DNA from: Hyposmocoma kahamanoa
Taxonomy: Eukaryota; Arthropoda; Insecta; Lepidoptera; Cosmopterigidae
NCBI RefSeq assembly: GCF_003589595.1
Contig: NW_020653719.1
Location: 1,253,616 to 1,317,615, forward strand
Reading direction: 5' to 3'
Length of the DNA: 64,000 bases
Positions within the stretch are counted from its first letter, which is position 1; each line of letters opens with the position of its first letter. The notes beneath the pieces were generated by a model. That model was not told the origin of the DNA and made no database searches. It saw only the letters and a list, made by a program, of their open reading frames with translations. The translations under genes and the position numbers were made by a program. This document shows positions 27,601 to 35,109 of the stretch, piece after piece.

Positions 27601-30089
27601 CTTGGACAATTAATTAATTAAAATGTAAGAAAAAGAAATTTAACAAGGATTCTAAATTTGGATGTTGGATGAAATTTCAGTCAATATAATATGATTATAG
27701 ATTGAAACCTGCAAAAGGCAAGAGCTTTATTAAATCAATCCTCCATATAATAATATTAAAAATATAATCTCCGAGTATTAAAAAAACTGACCTCAAAAGT
27801 ATGTGGAATTACATCTATTTGCCAAGTTTTATTGAAATCGGTTACCGGAAAGTTCAGAAACCCGGATTCATCCCCTAGTTTGCCACTATACGGAACTTGA
27901 CACGGGAGATACTAAAAATCGGTTTCACTACTCAAAGTATATTGAGAGAGAAAAACGCCTTGAATTGGAGAATAGCCAAATCAACCATTAAAATAATTGC
28001 TTCATATAATAAAAGTTAGGCGCTATTTATAAAAATGAATCTCCATGCGTGAACAGCCACCCCTAGAGGTGGATGATTTTCTTCAAAATTAAATGGGACC
28101 ACTATGGATGTACCCTCTTTCCAACAAAAAAGAATCACCACAATCGGTTCACAAATAGCGGAGTAATCGCGTAACATACATTAAAAAAAGCATACAGTTG
28201 AATTGAGAAGCTCCTCCTTTTTTTGAAGTTGGTTAAAAATAATTATTTAAAATTAATATATTTTTGCTTTTGTAAACTTACAGTATGTTGATCCATGATT
28301 TCGGACAGCTTATCTCCATATAATTTCTCCTCTTCCTGCACGGCCTGCTCAAGTCTAGCACATTTTCTCTCCTGGCGTTCTTGTAGCACCTGTTATAATA
28401 CAAACGATTTTAATACCAAACCAAAAGCCTTACCAATATCATTACAAAAAACATTTTCAACTGACCTGGACAAATCAGTTATATTAGAAGATGCAATTTA
28501 GTTGATTACAACTTCATGCATTACATGCATTGACTTACATTACATGCAAACATGAAGTCAATTTGTTAGCAGCCTAATGGTTAATTGTATTTATTGTTTT
28601 TAGGTATAATTTTTGTTGTAAATTGAAAGGTAATATAAATAAGTTACATAATTTTATAGCAGTAAATAGTAAAAAATATTAAATAATTGTGTCACTTATA
28701 TGTTTATATTCACATATGTATGGTAAAGTCTTGACAACACATCAGAAGAAATAGAATCTACAATTGCCATATCCTGGAAAAAGTTCTGGAACCTTAAAAA
28801 ATATTAAAAGATTTCAACCTAACATTGGAAAAAACTGTAATGGACACATGCATCCTACCTAGTTTGAGTTATGGCTGTCAGACATGGGCTCACACCAACA
28901 AAACCAAACTTAAGAGAAAAACACAAGGAGGTATGGAAAGAAGTATCTTGAAATTAAGAAACAACAAGATTAATAGGAAAACAATAAGATTCAGAACCAA
29001 AATCAAGATGCCATTTACATACAACTTGAATTGAAACAAAAATGGCAAAAGGTTGGACACATAGCTAGATTTACAGACAGCAGATGGACTGCCACCATCA
29101 CAAAATGGAAGGGTCCAAAGAGTAAAAGAAAAATAAGAAACCGGGGACCAGATAGGGAGACGACATCCTATCAACAACAGGACTGTAATGAATCAAAATC
29201 GACATTGTATTGTATTCAACTTCAATGATATTTAAAACTAAATATACTGAAAACTATGTTAATTAATTAAGGAATAGGAATAGCTTTCGGTCAATAATAT
29301 TCTAATTTGTCGTAGCTTCAGTAATTATCTACTAAAAAGCATCTTATTCTTCAAAAACAGGAATGCTCACTGCTTGGCGGCAGAAATAGGTAAGGACAGT
29401 ACTTTTAAGTCATTAATAGATTCGGGCGTTACTTTGCAGAAGACCATTTCAACACATCCGTAGAACAAAGGTCTATGTGTAAGACTACTTGTTCTCAGGA
29501 CATAGTACATTTCGTTCGTTCTTCTTCGCTGTGGATGTCAGATCGACCTTTGTTCGATTTTATATTTCTGAAAAAAATTCTCAAAATACCTTTACATAGG
29601 ACCTAGTTTGAATAACGAAATTGTTCTCGTAACGTACTTATTCTCTTTTCGCTATATAATCACATCGGACTCTGTTCTTCGGATGAGTCGATTTTTAGGA
29701 CAGTACTTACCTGGATGAACTCTTTCACAAGTAGCTCTACTGTTTCTAAATACTGAACACAATACAAAAAATCGTTTGGAAAAGGCTACATCCGAATAGG
29801 TGACTACTAAAGCAAAAAATGAATCACAATAAGATTACCCTCAGATCCTGAATTGCTTGAGTAAATATATCGTGTATCATTTCAGGATCGAATTGTTCAT
29901 CCTGCAGTCGAGTCTCTGCCATGCTCCGCCTCACCATTCGCTCCACAAATTCGTCAGGATCAAAAGGATCCTGCAAAATCGAGGCCGGTAAAAAGAGCCG
30001 TACTTTCCGTTACAAAAGTCAAAGCACATTTAGGAAACGAGCTAAAACAAACTAACTTGTTCCAATTCCTTTAAGTATTGGTTCATCAT
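3679..30089 (-). CDS. Sec10: Exocyst complex component 5 (Sec10), 15 coding exons
   Basis: Sec10 is a subunit of the exocyst, which tethers secretory vesicles to the plasma membrane. Coding exons, in transcript order: 30089-30057, 29970-29839, 29752-29711, 28389-28282, 26849-26652, 25401-25153, 23160-22943, 22312-22085, 21810-21645, 15753-15610, 14871-14783, 10869-10680, 9261-9105, 7484-7312, 3774-3679. All junctions are GT-AG and phases agree, giving about 740 residues (animal Sec10 is about 710). Family blocks seen: DPFDPDEFVERMVRR at the N-terminus, a coiled-coil (ARLEQAVQEEEKL), NEAADVIQKLHTIAQELP, FKGYSQCVDAFIE, EKYLRNLYDMYTR, ETFLSEPLVQKMLADAK, VEHVDYALDLGLQSIP, EQKKTDFKPE, LAVRLHRVIYEHLQ, LFDALHALCNLLLV, NFIQLRSDYKS. 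Two start ATGs are adjacent (30089, 30086). Exon 12 begins at 10869: a nearer AG at 10857-10858 would break the frame. Exon 3 is a 14-residue insertion against the vertebrate protein. Confidence 0.92.
4370..5039. mobile_element. Non-autonomous DNA transposon (MITE) with TIRs
   Basis: The left end TGGCGTGTTTACACAGGGTC and the right end (reverse complement TGACGCGTTTACACTAGGTC) form terminal inverted repeats. They are flanked by TAA and TTA, which suggests a 3-bp TWA target as in PIF/Harbinger elements. The interior repeats motifs such as gtcgactcg and gccgaag. No coding capacity is seen. It lies in the last Sec10 intron (between exons 14 and 15). A related, partial copy is at about 36722-36960. 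Confidence 0.65.
5745..5885 (+). repeat. tRNA-derived SINE-like repeat
   Basis: A pol III B-box-like GGTTCGAGTC at about 5815 follows a tRNA-like head, and the unit ends in a shared tail gttcgatctttgtatt. The same tail recurs at about 4718-4735 and 12257-12275, indicating dispersed copies. It does not fold as a clean tRNA, so I call it a SINE rather than a tRNA gene. Confidence 0.5.
6651..7010. mobile_element. MITE with about 35-bp TIRs
   Basis: The left end (aaatgggacagtaaggagaa then atccg) and right end (cggatttccccatactgtcc then cattt) are inverted copies, flanked by T-runs and A-runs. The interior is AT-rich and non-coding. It lies in the Sec10 intron between exons 14 and 15. Confidence 0.7.
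7070..7205. repeat. CpG-rich inverted repeat
   Basis: cgtgtacggacgaatgtgtg..cattcgcataat (7077-7113) is matched in inverse by attatgcgaatgtgtgcg..cgtgcacggcgtg (7166-7200). It sits about 110 bases from Sec10 exon 14 and is probably another short foldback element. Confidence 0.55.
7675..7770. repeat. Two-copy tandem repeat of about 42 bases
   Basis: The segment ccacaaactggacgac..gagcg.ggcg.caaaa occurs twice in direct tandem with a few substitutions. No coding signal. It probably belongs to a larger unrecognised repeat. Confidence 0.55.
8200..8410. repeat. Dispersed repeat, copy 1 (SINE-like)
   Basis: It shares a stretch with 45590-45790: agtgaa.ttacag.cacacgggac, tgctcctgagatcttt.cg, and cacacgacttgttcgttccgt. 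Both copies run in the same direction and end in an A-rich tail (ttaataaaaaaagt). It is likely a SINE or an old non-coding element, and lies in the Sec10 intron between exons 13 and 14. Confidence 0.55.
9475..9615 (+). repeat. Penelope-like element tail sequence, copy 1
   Basis: ggacccgtaaatggccgaaa then cgttggtttgtttg at 9551-9585, with caaatatacgcga following, closely matches the tail downstream of the Penelope-like ORF at 54984-55045. An inverted copy of the outer part (aaatcgcgtatatttg) lies at 9505-9520, so two tails may be juxtaposed head-to-head. Confidence 0.5.
9616..9673. repeat. Perfect short hairpin
   Basis: The arms ttctcgttacttatagga.. and ..tcctataagtaacgagaa are inverted copies of about 27 bases with a loop of about 4. 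They lie directly beside the Penelope-type tail. Probably a small foldback element or a terminal structure of the neighbouring repeat. Confidence 0.65.
9835..9975 (-). repeat. tRNA-headed SINE, truncated copy
   Basis: The minus strand reads a tRNA-like head with a B-box ggttcgattcccgagccg, followed by gagaaatatttgcat.. and an aatttgtggttgtcattg tail. It is the same family as 14000-14325 and 51525-51790. Confidence 0.65.
10885..12230. other. AT-rich Sec10 intron sequence
   Basis: Intronic DNA between exons 11 and 12 with no recognised element. Short ORFs here (for example 11715-11999) show no family motif. Confidence 0.4.
12365..12775. repeat. Lepidopteran dispersed repeat ('accgacttcaaaaa' family), copy 1
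   Basis: It begins accgacttcaaaaaggagga at 12372 and ends near ttgaggtcggttttttagta at 12750. It contains the diagnostic ttgttggaaaggg, ggtcccatttcatttt, and tgttcacgcataaagat blocks. The same sequence is inverted at 27785-28236 and 50790-51007. It has no coding capacity. I associate this repeat with moths and butterflies from memory. Confidence 0.7.
12955..13095 (+). repeat. Left arm of a 2-kb-spaced inverted repeat around Sec10 exon 11
   Basis: About 130 bases (ttactttctcaaactcgtat .. caagggtgttaatttggatg .. attactttaag) recur in inverse orientation at 15045-15180 with roughly 85% identity by eye. Sec10 exon 11 (14783-14871) lies between them. A shorter related piece (tactttctcaagctcgtatt) is at about 14928. 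Confidence 0.75.
13976..13997. repeat. AAT microsatellite
   Basis: About seven uninterrupted AAT units, directly beside a SINE; probably its variable tail. Confidence 0.85.
14000..14325 (-). repeat. tRNA-headed SINE with partial tandem duplication
   Basis: On the minus strand the unit starts tgcctctgtggccgaacggt (A-box-like) near 14317, then has a B-box ggttcgattcccgggc near 14250. It is followed by a body of gagaaatgtttg, aatttgtggttgtc and acccgcgacacagggtttcc. The body repeats a second time at 14000-14095. The tRNA-like head plus a non-tRNA tail and dispersed copies (9835-9975, 51525-51790) indicate a SINE, not a functional tRNA gene. Confidence 0.8.
15045..15180 (-). repeat. Right arm of the inverted repeat around Sec10 exon 11
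   Basis: Reverse-complement copy of 12955-13095: the shared blocks are atgcatccaaattaacaccc, ttgccatctcctgaa and gtttgagaaagtaa. See the left arm. Confidence 0.75.
15187..15346. repeat. Foldback MITE with 45-bp arms
   Basis: The arms cgttaataaaaattaattta..gcttaacaaaatgtta and the inverse taacattttgttaagctt..aaattaatttttattaacg are essentially perfect. They are separated by about 60 bases. Confidence 0.8.
16060..16142. repeat. Hairpin inside the hAT element
   Basis: cccgcaagagttaccttgag then acctgagcgc is mirrored by gcgctcaggt then ctcaagttaactcttacggg. The arms are about 30 bases, separated by a loop of about 20. It is probably a subterminal feature of the hAT or a nested foldback. Confidence 0.6.
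16245..17930 (-). pseudogene. hAT transposase (ZBED/BED-finger type), broken
   Basis: The longest open part is 17618-16383 (about 411 residues). It carries the RNase H-like hAT core: 'FSIQLDESTLPTNEPMLQSY' near residue 60, 'SVATDGAPAV' near 130, 'AVHCVIHRQHLVAR' near 155, and 'FNTEVRWLSRGNCLTRF' near 217. Upstream, a degenerate BED zinc finger is recognisable (CLLCLKHF, then HLIKMH) but interrupted by stops and a frameshift. Downstream, the dimerisation motif SYLCERGFSAVTKLL appears at about 16330-16365 in a shifted frame with a stop after it. So it was once full-length and is now dead. This is a transposon gene, not a domesticated host ZBED gene. Confidence 0.85.
18482..18804. mobile_element. 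Two adjacent copies of a palindromic MITE ('actctactcaatgctcaag' family)
   Basis: Each copy of about 150-165 bases has inverted arms: gtcgtattctagaactctac and tcaatgctcaagtcagg at the left, and cctgacttgagcattgagta then gagttctagaatacgac at the right. The middle contains ggaaatacgaccctaa.ggcagg. Copy 1 is at about 18482-18630 and copy 2 at about 18634-18804. Further copies are at 30262-30413 and 40263-40430. Confidence 0.8.
19370..19485 (-). repeat. SINE-like tRNA head fragment
   Basis: The minus strand contains ggtctctggttcgaatctac (B-box-like), then ccggatcgaagaaattttcc, a tail shared in part with the SINE tails near 5840 and 12240. Not a complete tRNA. Confidence 0.45.
19555..19860 (+). 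repeat. tRNA-derived SINE, likely full copy
   Basis: The head ttggtagcttaatggt (A-box-like) and gtgggttcgaaac (B-box-like) at 19555-19615 is followed by a non-tRNA body. It ends with cctgagaggagatccacgcc then cagcagtgagacgt, a tail widespread in moth genomes. A related tail, inverted, lies near 61010-61080. Confidence 0.65.
20065..21300 (+). pseudogene. Mariner-like element, copy 2, inactivated
   Basis: TIRs: tctaagtttccggaactgg near 20075 and the inverse ttccggaaactttaag near 21295. The decayed transposase reads over several frames: RRMIKTNRHVTYHEIRASLG (helix-turn-helix region), 'TSDETWIYNYDPKTKQQS' (first Asp), 'LHYDNASSHTARQT' (second Asp) and 'YSPDLAPCDFYLFPK' (third Asp). There are 34 residues between the second and third Asp (D34D, mariner type), with a stop in between. 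It sits in the Sec10 intron between exons 9 and 10. The same family, also dead, is at 49260-50460. Confidence 0.85.
21505..21629. repeat. Foldback MITE abutting the Sec10 exon 9 splice donor
   Basis: The arms agggctagcacgaaagggcg..cgcgagagcgacataaagcg and the inverse cgctttacgtcgctctcgcg..atcgtgctcgccct are about 50 bases each with a loop of about 25. The right arm ends about 15 bases from the exon 9 donor (GT at 21644-21643 on the minus strand). Confidence 0.8.
23485..23765. repeat. CpG-rich MITE-like island
   Basis: A short inverted end is visible (cttattcagagtggcgcg at 23487; cactctggagtaag near 23739), plus internal inverse segments (cctttcacagtgc and gcactgtgaaagg). GC content is far above that of the surrounding intron. 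No ORF with family motifs. Confidence 0.5.
23780..25150. other. AT-rich Sec10 intron sequence
   Basis: The intron between exons 6 and 7. I see no coding exon or recognisable element here. Confidence 0.4.
25556..25930. mobile_element. Head-to-head fragments of a non-LTR reverse transcriptase
   Basis: On the minus strand 25746-25556 reads 'LDLWLSKWKIKASASKSQHI', an RT segment downstream of the catalytic site. On the plus strand 25745-25930 reads 'QAGAPQGSVLGSILYTVFTS' then 'TATYADDN', the RT motif with the catalytic YADD. The two pieces face away from each other from a junction near 25745, so this is a rearranged or inverted insertion (5' inversion is common in LINE integration). Confidence 0.8.
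25950..26470. mobile_element. MITE related to the hairpin at 3397-3549
   Basis: The left end gatttttgtaacgaaattga then acataggctaatgaacttta is matched in inverse at the right end (ataaagtttattatgctatg then gtcacaaaaattcgct). Similar arms form the hairpin at 3397-3549. Non-coding interior. Confidence 0.6.
26880..27780. other. Sec10 intron, no supported feature
   Basis: AT-rich intron sequence between exons 4 and 5, with a modest CpG-rich patch near 27380-27540. The ORF 27288-27518 shows no family motif. Confidence 0.35.
27785..28236. repeat. Dispersed 'accgacttcaaaaa' repeat, copy 2 (inverted)
   Basis: Reverse-complement relative of 12365-12775: it begins aaaactgacctcaaaagtat, contains tgaacagccacccctagagg and ccaacaaaaaagaatcacc, and ends ctcctccttttttt-like near 28225. 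Confidence 0.7.
28790..29230 (+). mobile_element. RTE-like retrotransposon fragment
   Basis: It reads 'TCILPSLSYGCQTWAHTNKT' (cf. the YGCETW motif), a run of Lys/Arg-rich residues, then after a frame change 'QKWQKVGHIARFTDSRWT', the usual W.GH..R....RWT ending of RTE-type RTs. Frame-broken. Plus strand, in the Sec10 intron between exons 3 and 4. Confidence 0.75.
29711..29752 (-). other. Sec10 exon 3: 42-base microexon, probably a cassette exon
   Basis: Acceptor tttgtattgtgttcag and donor CAG|gtaagt are both strong. The 14 codons (YLETVELLVKEFIQ) are in frame with both flanking exons, which are themselves phase-compatible without it. Skipping it joins IQDLR directly to VLQERQERK, which matches the spacing of vertebrate Exoc5 (recalled from memory). 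I infer an optional, phase-0 cassette exon. Confidence 0.7.
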
Positions 30090-30261
30090 TTTGTAGAAAA
30101 GAAAAAGAAACGACTAGGTGCCAGAGGGAAAATATTTTGTAGGTATTATAGTTAAAATCAAACAAAATCCTTTTTAATCTGAAAAGAAAAGTGACACCAC
30201 AGACTACATAATGAACTACGTAGTGACATTAACACTGACAGTTACAAATACATTGAGGATC

Positions 30262-30413
30262 GTCCTCTACTCAATGCTCAAGTCAGGACTTGAGTATGAT
30301 TTCTAGCACTGGAAATACGACCCTATTGGCAAGGGCTCGAGTATGATTTCTAGTGCTTGAAATCATACTCAAGTCCTGACTTGAGCAATGATTAGAATTC
30401 TGAAATACGACCA
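30262..30413. mobile_element. Palindromic MITE, third copy, just upstream of Sec10
   Basis: The arms ctctactcaatgctcaagtc and the inverse gacttgagcaatgatta.. belong to the family at 18482-18804. It lies about 170 bases before the Sec10 start codon, so within the likely 5' untranslated or promoter region. Confidence 0.75.
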
Positions 30414-30899
30414 TCAGACTATAGTTAAAATTTTACAACGCAGTAACAAGTTGGCATTAACTTTTTGTGTATTTTTTCTTTATAGGATAGAAATAGTGGC
30501 TGTTTAGTTTATAAATCTAACATAGCTGTCATTTTGACTGTTTTCATCTCGTTCAGAAATTACTCCATAGAGACGACTCCGCCAAACTCATTTGGATTCT
30601 AATGCACACTTTTTACTTTTCAAAATAATTGTAAAAAATTAAATACAGGCTGTCCTGCAACTTCAAGAAACTCAAGTGTAAATGGTGTGTCCTGCTTCGG
30701 TGTAGTTCTAGTCGAATCTAGAATATTGAGAATATACAGGAACTTGTCTACATGGCACTTCTCACATTTTGTTTAATTATATAAATATTACCAACGATAA
30801 TTATGTACCATATTATAGTCACTTAATTTTGTGCGTGGTTTATCAACATACACAGGTTGTAAACAAAATTGGAAAAAAATAAGGCGTTCTTCGTAGGTA

Positions 30900-32228
30900 A
30901 TATTCCCGTGCTATATTAATTAAACCTATGTCAAATGCAAACTTACTTAACTTAGGCTACCAATAGATTAACTGCATCATCATCAAGATCAGCCAACGTC
31001 AACCCAATGCTGGGCATAGGCCTCTTTATTGCGCCAATATTTTCGATTCTGCGCCGAGACCACGACTGCATGAAATTTATTACGACTTCACACGTTAACT
31101 GCATGCAATCGATCTCGCCTGCATGAAGTCGATTTCGACCATATGGAAGTCCGCCGCGCAGGCAGGAGATTGCTCACACACTATCCTGCATATAGCCCAC
31201 GTATGGAATCTTGCAGGATGGCTTACACGCTGCGACTACATTCATAATTACTCGGCGGACTGCAATACAGGATAATGAATTTACGTATTGATATTTTTAT
31301 ACCAGCATCACGGATTGTTACCTATCTCGATTGTAAGAGTATGATTATGATATATAATTGAAATAATTCTGAATTTCAATTATATTCCTTACTTTATTTA
31401 TTCTCCTCAAACATCGTTTATGGTCATAAGTCTCCTAAGGTTTCTAAATTATATAGTCATTTAATATTTTATCAGCAGTCGAAGTAGGTCTTTGCTCATG
31501 CTTAAGAAGCAATAGTGCTAAGTCCTGTCTTTGCTTTCGCCGAAAACTGAATATTATTTATTATACCATGAAAAAATACTCGAAATTAATACAGACGACA
31601 AAAGCTGGCTTCAATGCTGGTACTTGAGCTATTGTTTTGAAATGGATTGCCAATCAACTACAGGTGCTCGTCGGTTATTGCTCAGCATGCGCCAAATATA
31701 CAGGACTTGAATAGTACATTATTCTGGGCGGTTTCATTGATTCATGCACCCCAAATAAATGACAAGATTAGAGTATTATAGCATTATGACGGTATTACAA
31801 TGTTGCTAGTAAAATATTTAGTTTGATAAGACAGCCTGTATCAATTTCTTCAAGAAAATATTAACTTTTTTGAGCAATAGTACCTAATACAGGCAGGATT
31901 AAAAATATTGTTTTAATTTTAGAAACAAAAGAAAAAAAAGTCATTCAATGTAGCAGATACGTGTTTTTGGAAGATTTCTAACTAGTGGAAGCGTTTTTTA
32001 TATCCAAATTCTTTGTGATGTCGTAATATTTTGCCAAAATCTTGTGCGTGCTATAAACGATTTTTATTTATATATTATTTACTCTCTTTGATGAGAGGTG
32101 TGTGGAAAACTAGAGTCAAGCTAAATACAAACGGTTTGACAGAAGGAGCACTTACAACTTGGGCATATTGTGAGTAGTGAGATGTCCAATGTATCCTAAA
32201 CGGGTTAGGATAAAGTCGATAGAGCTCA
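30900..32228. other. Interval between Sec10 and the TSSK-like gene
   Basis: Around 30970-31030 it carries the dispersed lepidopteran motif aatgctgggcataggcctct. At 31040-31260 there is a degenerate repeat rich in tgcatgaa/tcgattt segments. The rest is AT-rich. Promoters for both divergent genes should lie here, but no TATA or initiator can be assigned with confidence. Confidence 0.4.
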
Positions 32229-33278
32229 ATGGCTGAGCGCCTCAGCCCTCGAAGCTCCGAGGTGAATGCCTTGGAACAACGAGGCTATCTCATCGGCAAA
32301 AAAATCGGACAAGGATCTTACGCCACCGTACACCTGGCCGAGTACTGCGATGCATCCAGTCCCAAGCGAATGCATCTCGCGTGCAAGATATTCGACAAAG
32401 AAAAAGCACCTAGGGATTTTTTAGAAAAGTTTTTTCCTCGCGAGCTCGACATCTTGACTAAAATCGAGAATCCTCACATCATTCAAGTACATAGTATCTT
32501 ACAGCGTGGCCCGCGAGTGTTTATATTTATGAGATATGCTGACAATGGAGATCTATTAGATTTCATTAAACGCAATGGAGTCGTGCCCGAGAATCAAGCG
32601 AAACTATGGTTCAGGCAGATGGCAAGCGGTCTGCAGTATCTTCATAGCAAAAATATTGCTCACCGAGATTTGAAATGTGAGAATATATTGTTGTCACGAC
32701 GATTTAATGTAAAGTTAGCAGATTTCGGATTTGCGAGGTTTTGCACGGATGGTGAAAATCGACGTGTGCTTAGCCAGACGTACTGTGGCTCTGCGGCTTA
32801 CGCGGCGCCGGAGGTGGTGAGCGGAACACCCTACAACCCGAAACTCGCCGACGTGTGGTCTCTTGGAATCATCTTGTTCATCATGCTCAACGCCTCCATG
32901 CCCTTCGACGATTCCAATTTGCGCAAGCTGCTGAAAGACCAAATGTCACGCAATTGGGTGTTTCGCTCGAGGATAAGGGACACCGTGTCAGCAGCGGCGA
33001 AGTCCATAGTTCGCCATATCCTCGAGCCGGACATCACGCTGCGCCTGACGCTGGACCGCGTGCTATCGCACGAGTGGACGCGTCCGCGCAAGGACAAGAG
33101 CGCTAGTCTGATGGGGCGGCTGGTGCAGTCTGCCCCCTCCGCGCCGCATTCGCCCGGCAAGCGCGAGCACGACGAGGCCGGCCCTTCGGCGGGCACCGGC
33201 GCGCGCGTCTCGGGCGACCACCGCGACACCGAGCGGGAGCGCCACGACGATATCAACATGCGCTCCCACGATTCATAG
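32229..33278 (+). CDS. Testis-specific serine/threonine kinase (TSSK-like), intronless
   Basis: A single open frame encodes 349 residues with a complete protein kinase fold. Gly-loop GQGSYATV is at 27-34, ATP-binding Lys53 (ACKIF), C-helix Glu72 (FPRELDIL), catalytic HRDLKCEN at 145-152, DFG at 165-167, activation-loop Thr184 (SQTYCGSAAYAAPE) and APE at 193-195. The motif KAPRDFLEKFFPRE closely follows TSSK1/2-type kinases (KAP.DFLEKFLPRE), which phosphorylate substrates during spermatid maturation; that role here is inferred from the family. The kinase domain ends near residue 290. The GC-rich tail (Gly/Ala/Arg, then acidic/basic ERERHDD) is low-complexity and probably disordered. All catalytic residues are present. 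An intronless, GC-rich coding region suggests an old retrocopy origin, as for many TSSK genes. Confidence 0.93.
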   Translation: MAERLSPRSSEVNALEQRGYLIGKKIGQGSYATVHLAEYCDASSPKRMHLACKIFDKEKAPRDFLEKFFPRELDILTKIENPHIIQVHSILQRGPRVFIFMRYADNGDLLDFIKRNGVVPENQAKLWFRQMASGLQYLHSKNIAHRDLKCENILLSRRFNVKLADFGFARFCTDGENRRVLSQTYCGSAAYAAPEVVSGTPYNPKLADVWSLGIILFIMLNASMPFDDSNLRKLLKDQMSRNWVFRSRIRDTVSAAAKSIVRHILEPDITLRLTLDRVLSHEWTRPRKDKSASLMGRLVQSAPSAPHSPGKREHDEAGPSAGTGARVSGDHRDTERERHDDINMRSHDS

Positions 33279-33456
33279 GCTGCAGCTATCTACATAGCTG
33301 CTGCCCTCCATCGTACAATCAAACAATAATGTTACGTGAACAAGTGTTTTTAAACTTTAAAGCTTTTCGACCCTCATAATATCGAAAATTCACATTATTA
33401 TTTTAGATTTTTTTTACAATTGACGACTTAAACTATTGTTGGTCGCCAATAGTGAA

Positions 33457-33462
33457 AATAAA
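33457..33462 (+). terminator. Putative polyadenylation signal of the TSSK-like gene
   Basis: AATAAA about 180 bases after the stop codon, in an AT-rich region. Positional inference only. Confidence 0.5.
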
Positions 33463-33699
33463 AGATTTTGTATTAAAATAGTCCATCCCCGTCTTTTTAT
33501 TGTTAAATATATGAATGCATAGAGAAGATAACATAAAACAATACATAGTGAGAACAATTTAGGGTACCAGTGGCGAACAGTGAATATAAAATAAGCTGAT
33601 ATATAATATAGGATATAGGTACTCAGTAAATACAGCAATGCACGATATTTTTGTTCCTAGTTCAGTGAGTATTCACCAGGTTAGTCACAAACAGAGAAC

Positions 33700-34030
33700 C
33701 TCCTTTACACAGTCGCTTTATCGCGCGTGATCAACAGGATTGGCGCGGGAAAGCCGACACGCGCAATCGAGCGCGATTACCTGTTTGAATTTTTTAAGCT
33801 AACGTTCTTTCGCGCGCGATTACTCGTTTTCGTTTTTTTTACAACGGAAAGAGCGTCCGCGTAACGGCTATAGTGCAAGATAGACCGCGTGAAACTGGCG
33901 CGCGTTGGATAGCGCGCGCGACTGATGAGCGCAATCTCGCGGTCTTTCCATTTTCCTTTCAACGTTTTCACACGCGCACTCAATCGCACACGATTTATTT
34001 ATTACGCGCGATACAGTGTCTGTAAAGCTC
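33700..34030. mobile_element. CpG-rich MITE with subterminal 'gcgcgatt' repeats
   Basis: The ends acagtcgctttatcgcgcg (33709) and the inverse cgcgcgatacagtgtctgt (34004) form imperfect TIRs. The interior repeats gcgcgatta/ gcgcgcgat many times on both strands, as transposase-binding arrays do. No coding capacity. Confidence 0.6.
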
Positions 34031-34532
34031 GCTAATATAATGTTTCATTGCTATGTAATGAAAAGTTACAAAAAGAACTTCTACTCGTTTTTTATAAAGA
34101 TATCAATTTAAATGACAAACCATTTGCATTTAAACTGAATTATATATATATACTTACGAGCTCTTATTCTGCATTAAATCCATTAAACCACAAATCATTT
34201 AATAATTGAAACACGCACTTGTTACTTTATATTAATAAACAATAGTATTCCGAATGTTATTATTACTTACGCAGTGTCTTATCGCTCGATTTGGACTCGT
34301 CTAACATCAACCAAGACGCGACTGTGTTGTTGCTGATGTTGAGATTTTTTACACATCAACAGATGCGGATGCTGTGTCTATTTAAAAACAATCGTGAAAA
34401 ATTTAAGATCTTTGTTGGAGCTACATGAAAAAGCTTTTTAATGATTTTGATTTTCCGACCTACATACAATTAATCTGCCTACCTAGCTTATATCGTACTG
34501 AAATTTTCTTATAGGGCTTGCAGTCTGTTTTG

Positions 34533-34597
34533 TCAGCCTCCGCAATGATTGATGCTGATATATTATGAATATCAGCATTAATCATTGCGGAGGCTGA
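34533..34597. repeat. Hairpin, 28-base arms
   Basis: tcagcctccgcaatgattga then tgctgata is mirrored by tatcagcattaatcattgcg then gaggctga with one mismatch and a loop of about 9. No similar copy was noticed in the window. Confidence 0.75.
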
Positions 34598-35109
34598 TGG
34601 TTGTGCGGATAATCCGCATAACCCTGGTGTGGACATAATTGCAAATCATTTACCTATCTCGCTTGCACATTTGCGTTTCTAATTTTATCATAACTCCGTG
34701 CTTCTTGACTTGTAATCCATTCAGTTTGCATACAGTGCATTTTTACATTGTAGTGACAAAGACGACTGCTTAGTACGTGATACATTGGTAAGTACCTATA
34801 CTAAAGGCCGTCCGTTCCGTCGCCATAGGAGTATATGAAATTTTTCTTCAAGTCACTTGTATAGGCAACATTACATCAAGCTATGCAGTTTTATTCAAAT
34901 ATCGCCTCCAGAGCGAAGAAACAAGATCCGTGTATAGCTAGATGTGCTGCCTTCTGTAATAGTAACTGTGTGGTAGTTGAAAATTGGATTAATAAATGAA
35001 TATAAAAATTTCGTTGATTACTATAATAATATTACATTTTTAATGCTTAGATTGGTAACCAATTAGCAAGATAATGGAAATTGTGCTTAATGGACCCATC
35101 GCCACTGGT

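Noticed and set aside
32715..33269. Long antisense ORFs opposite the kinase (32715-32942, 32831-33259, 33063-33269)
   Set aside because: They mirror a GC-rich coding region with strong kinase motifs; no family motif in any of them.
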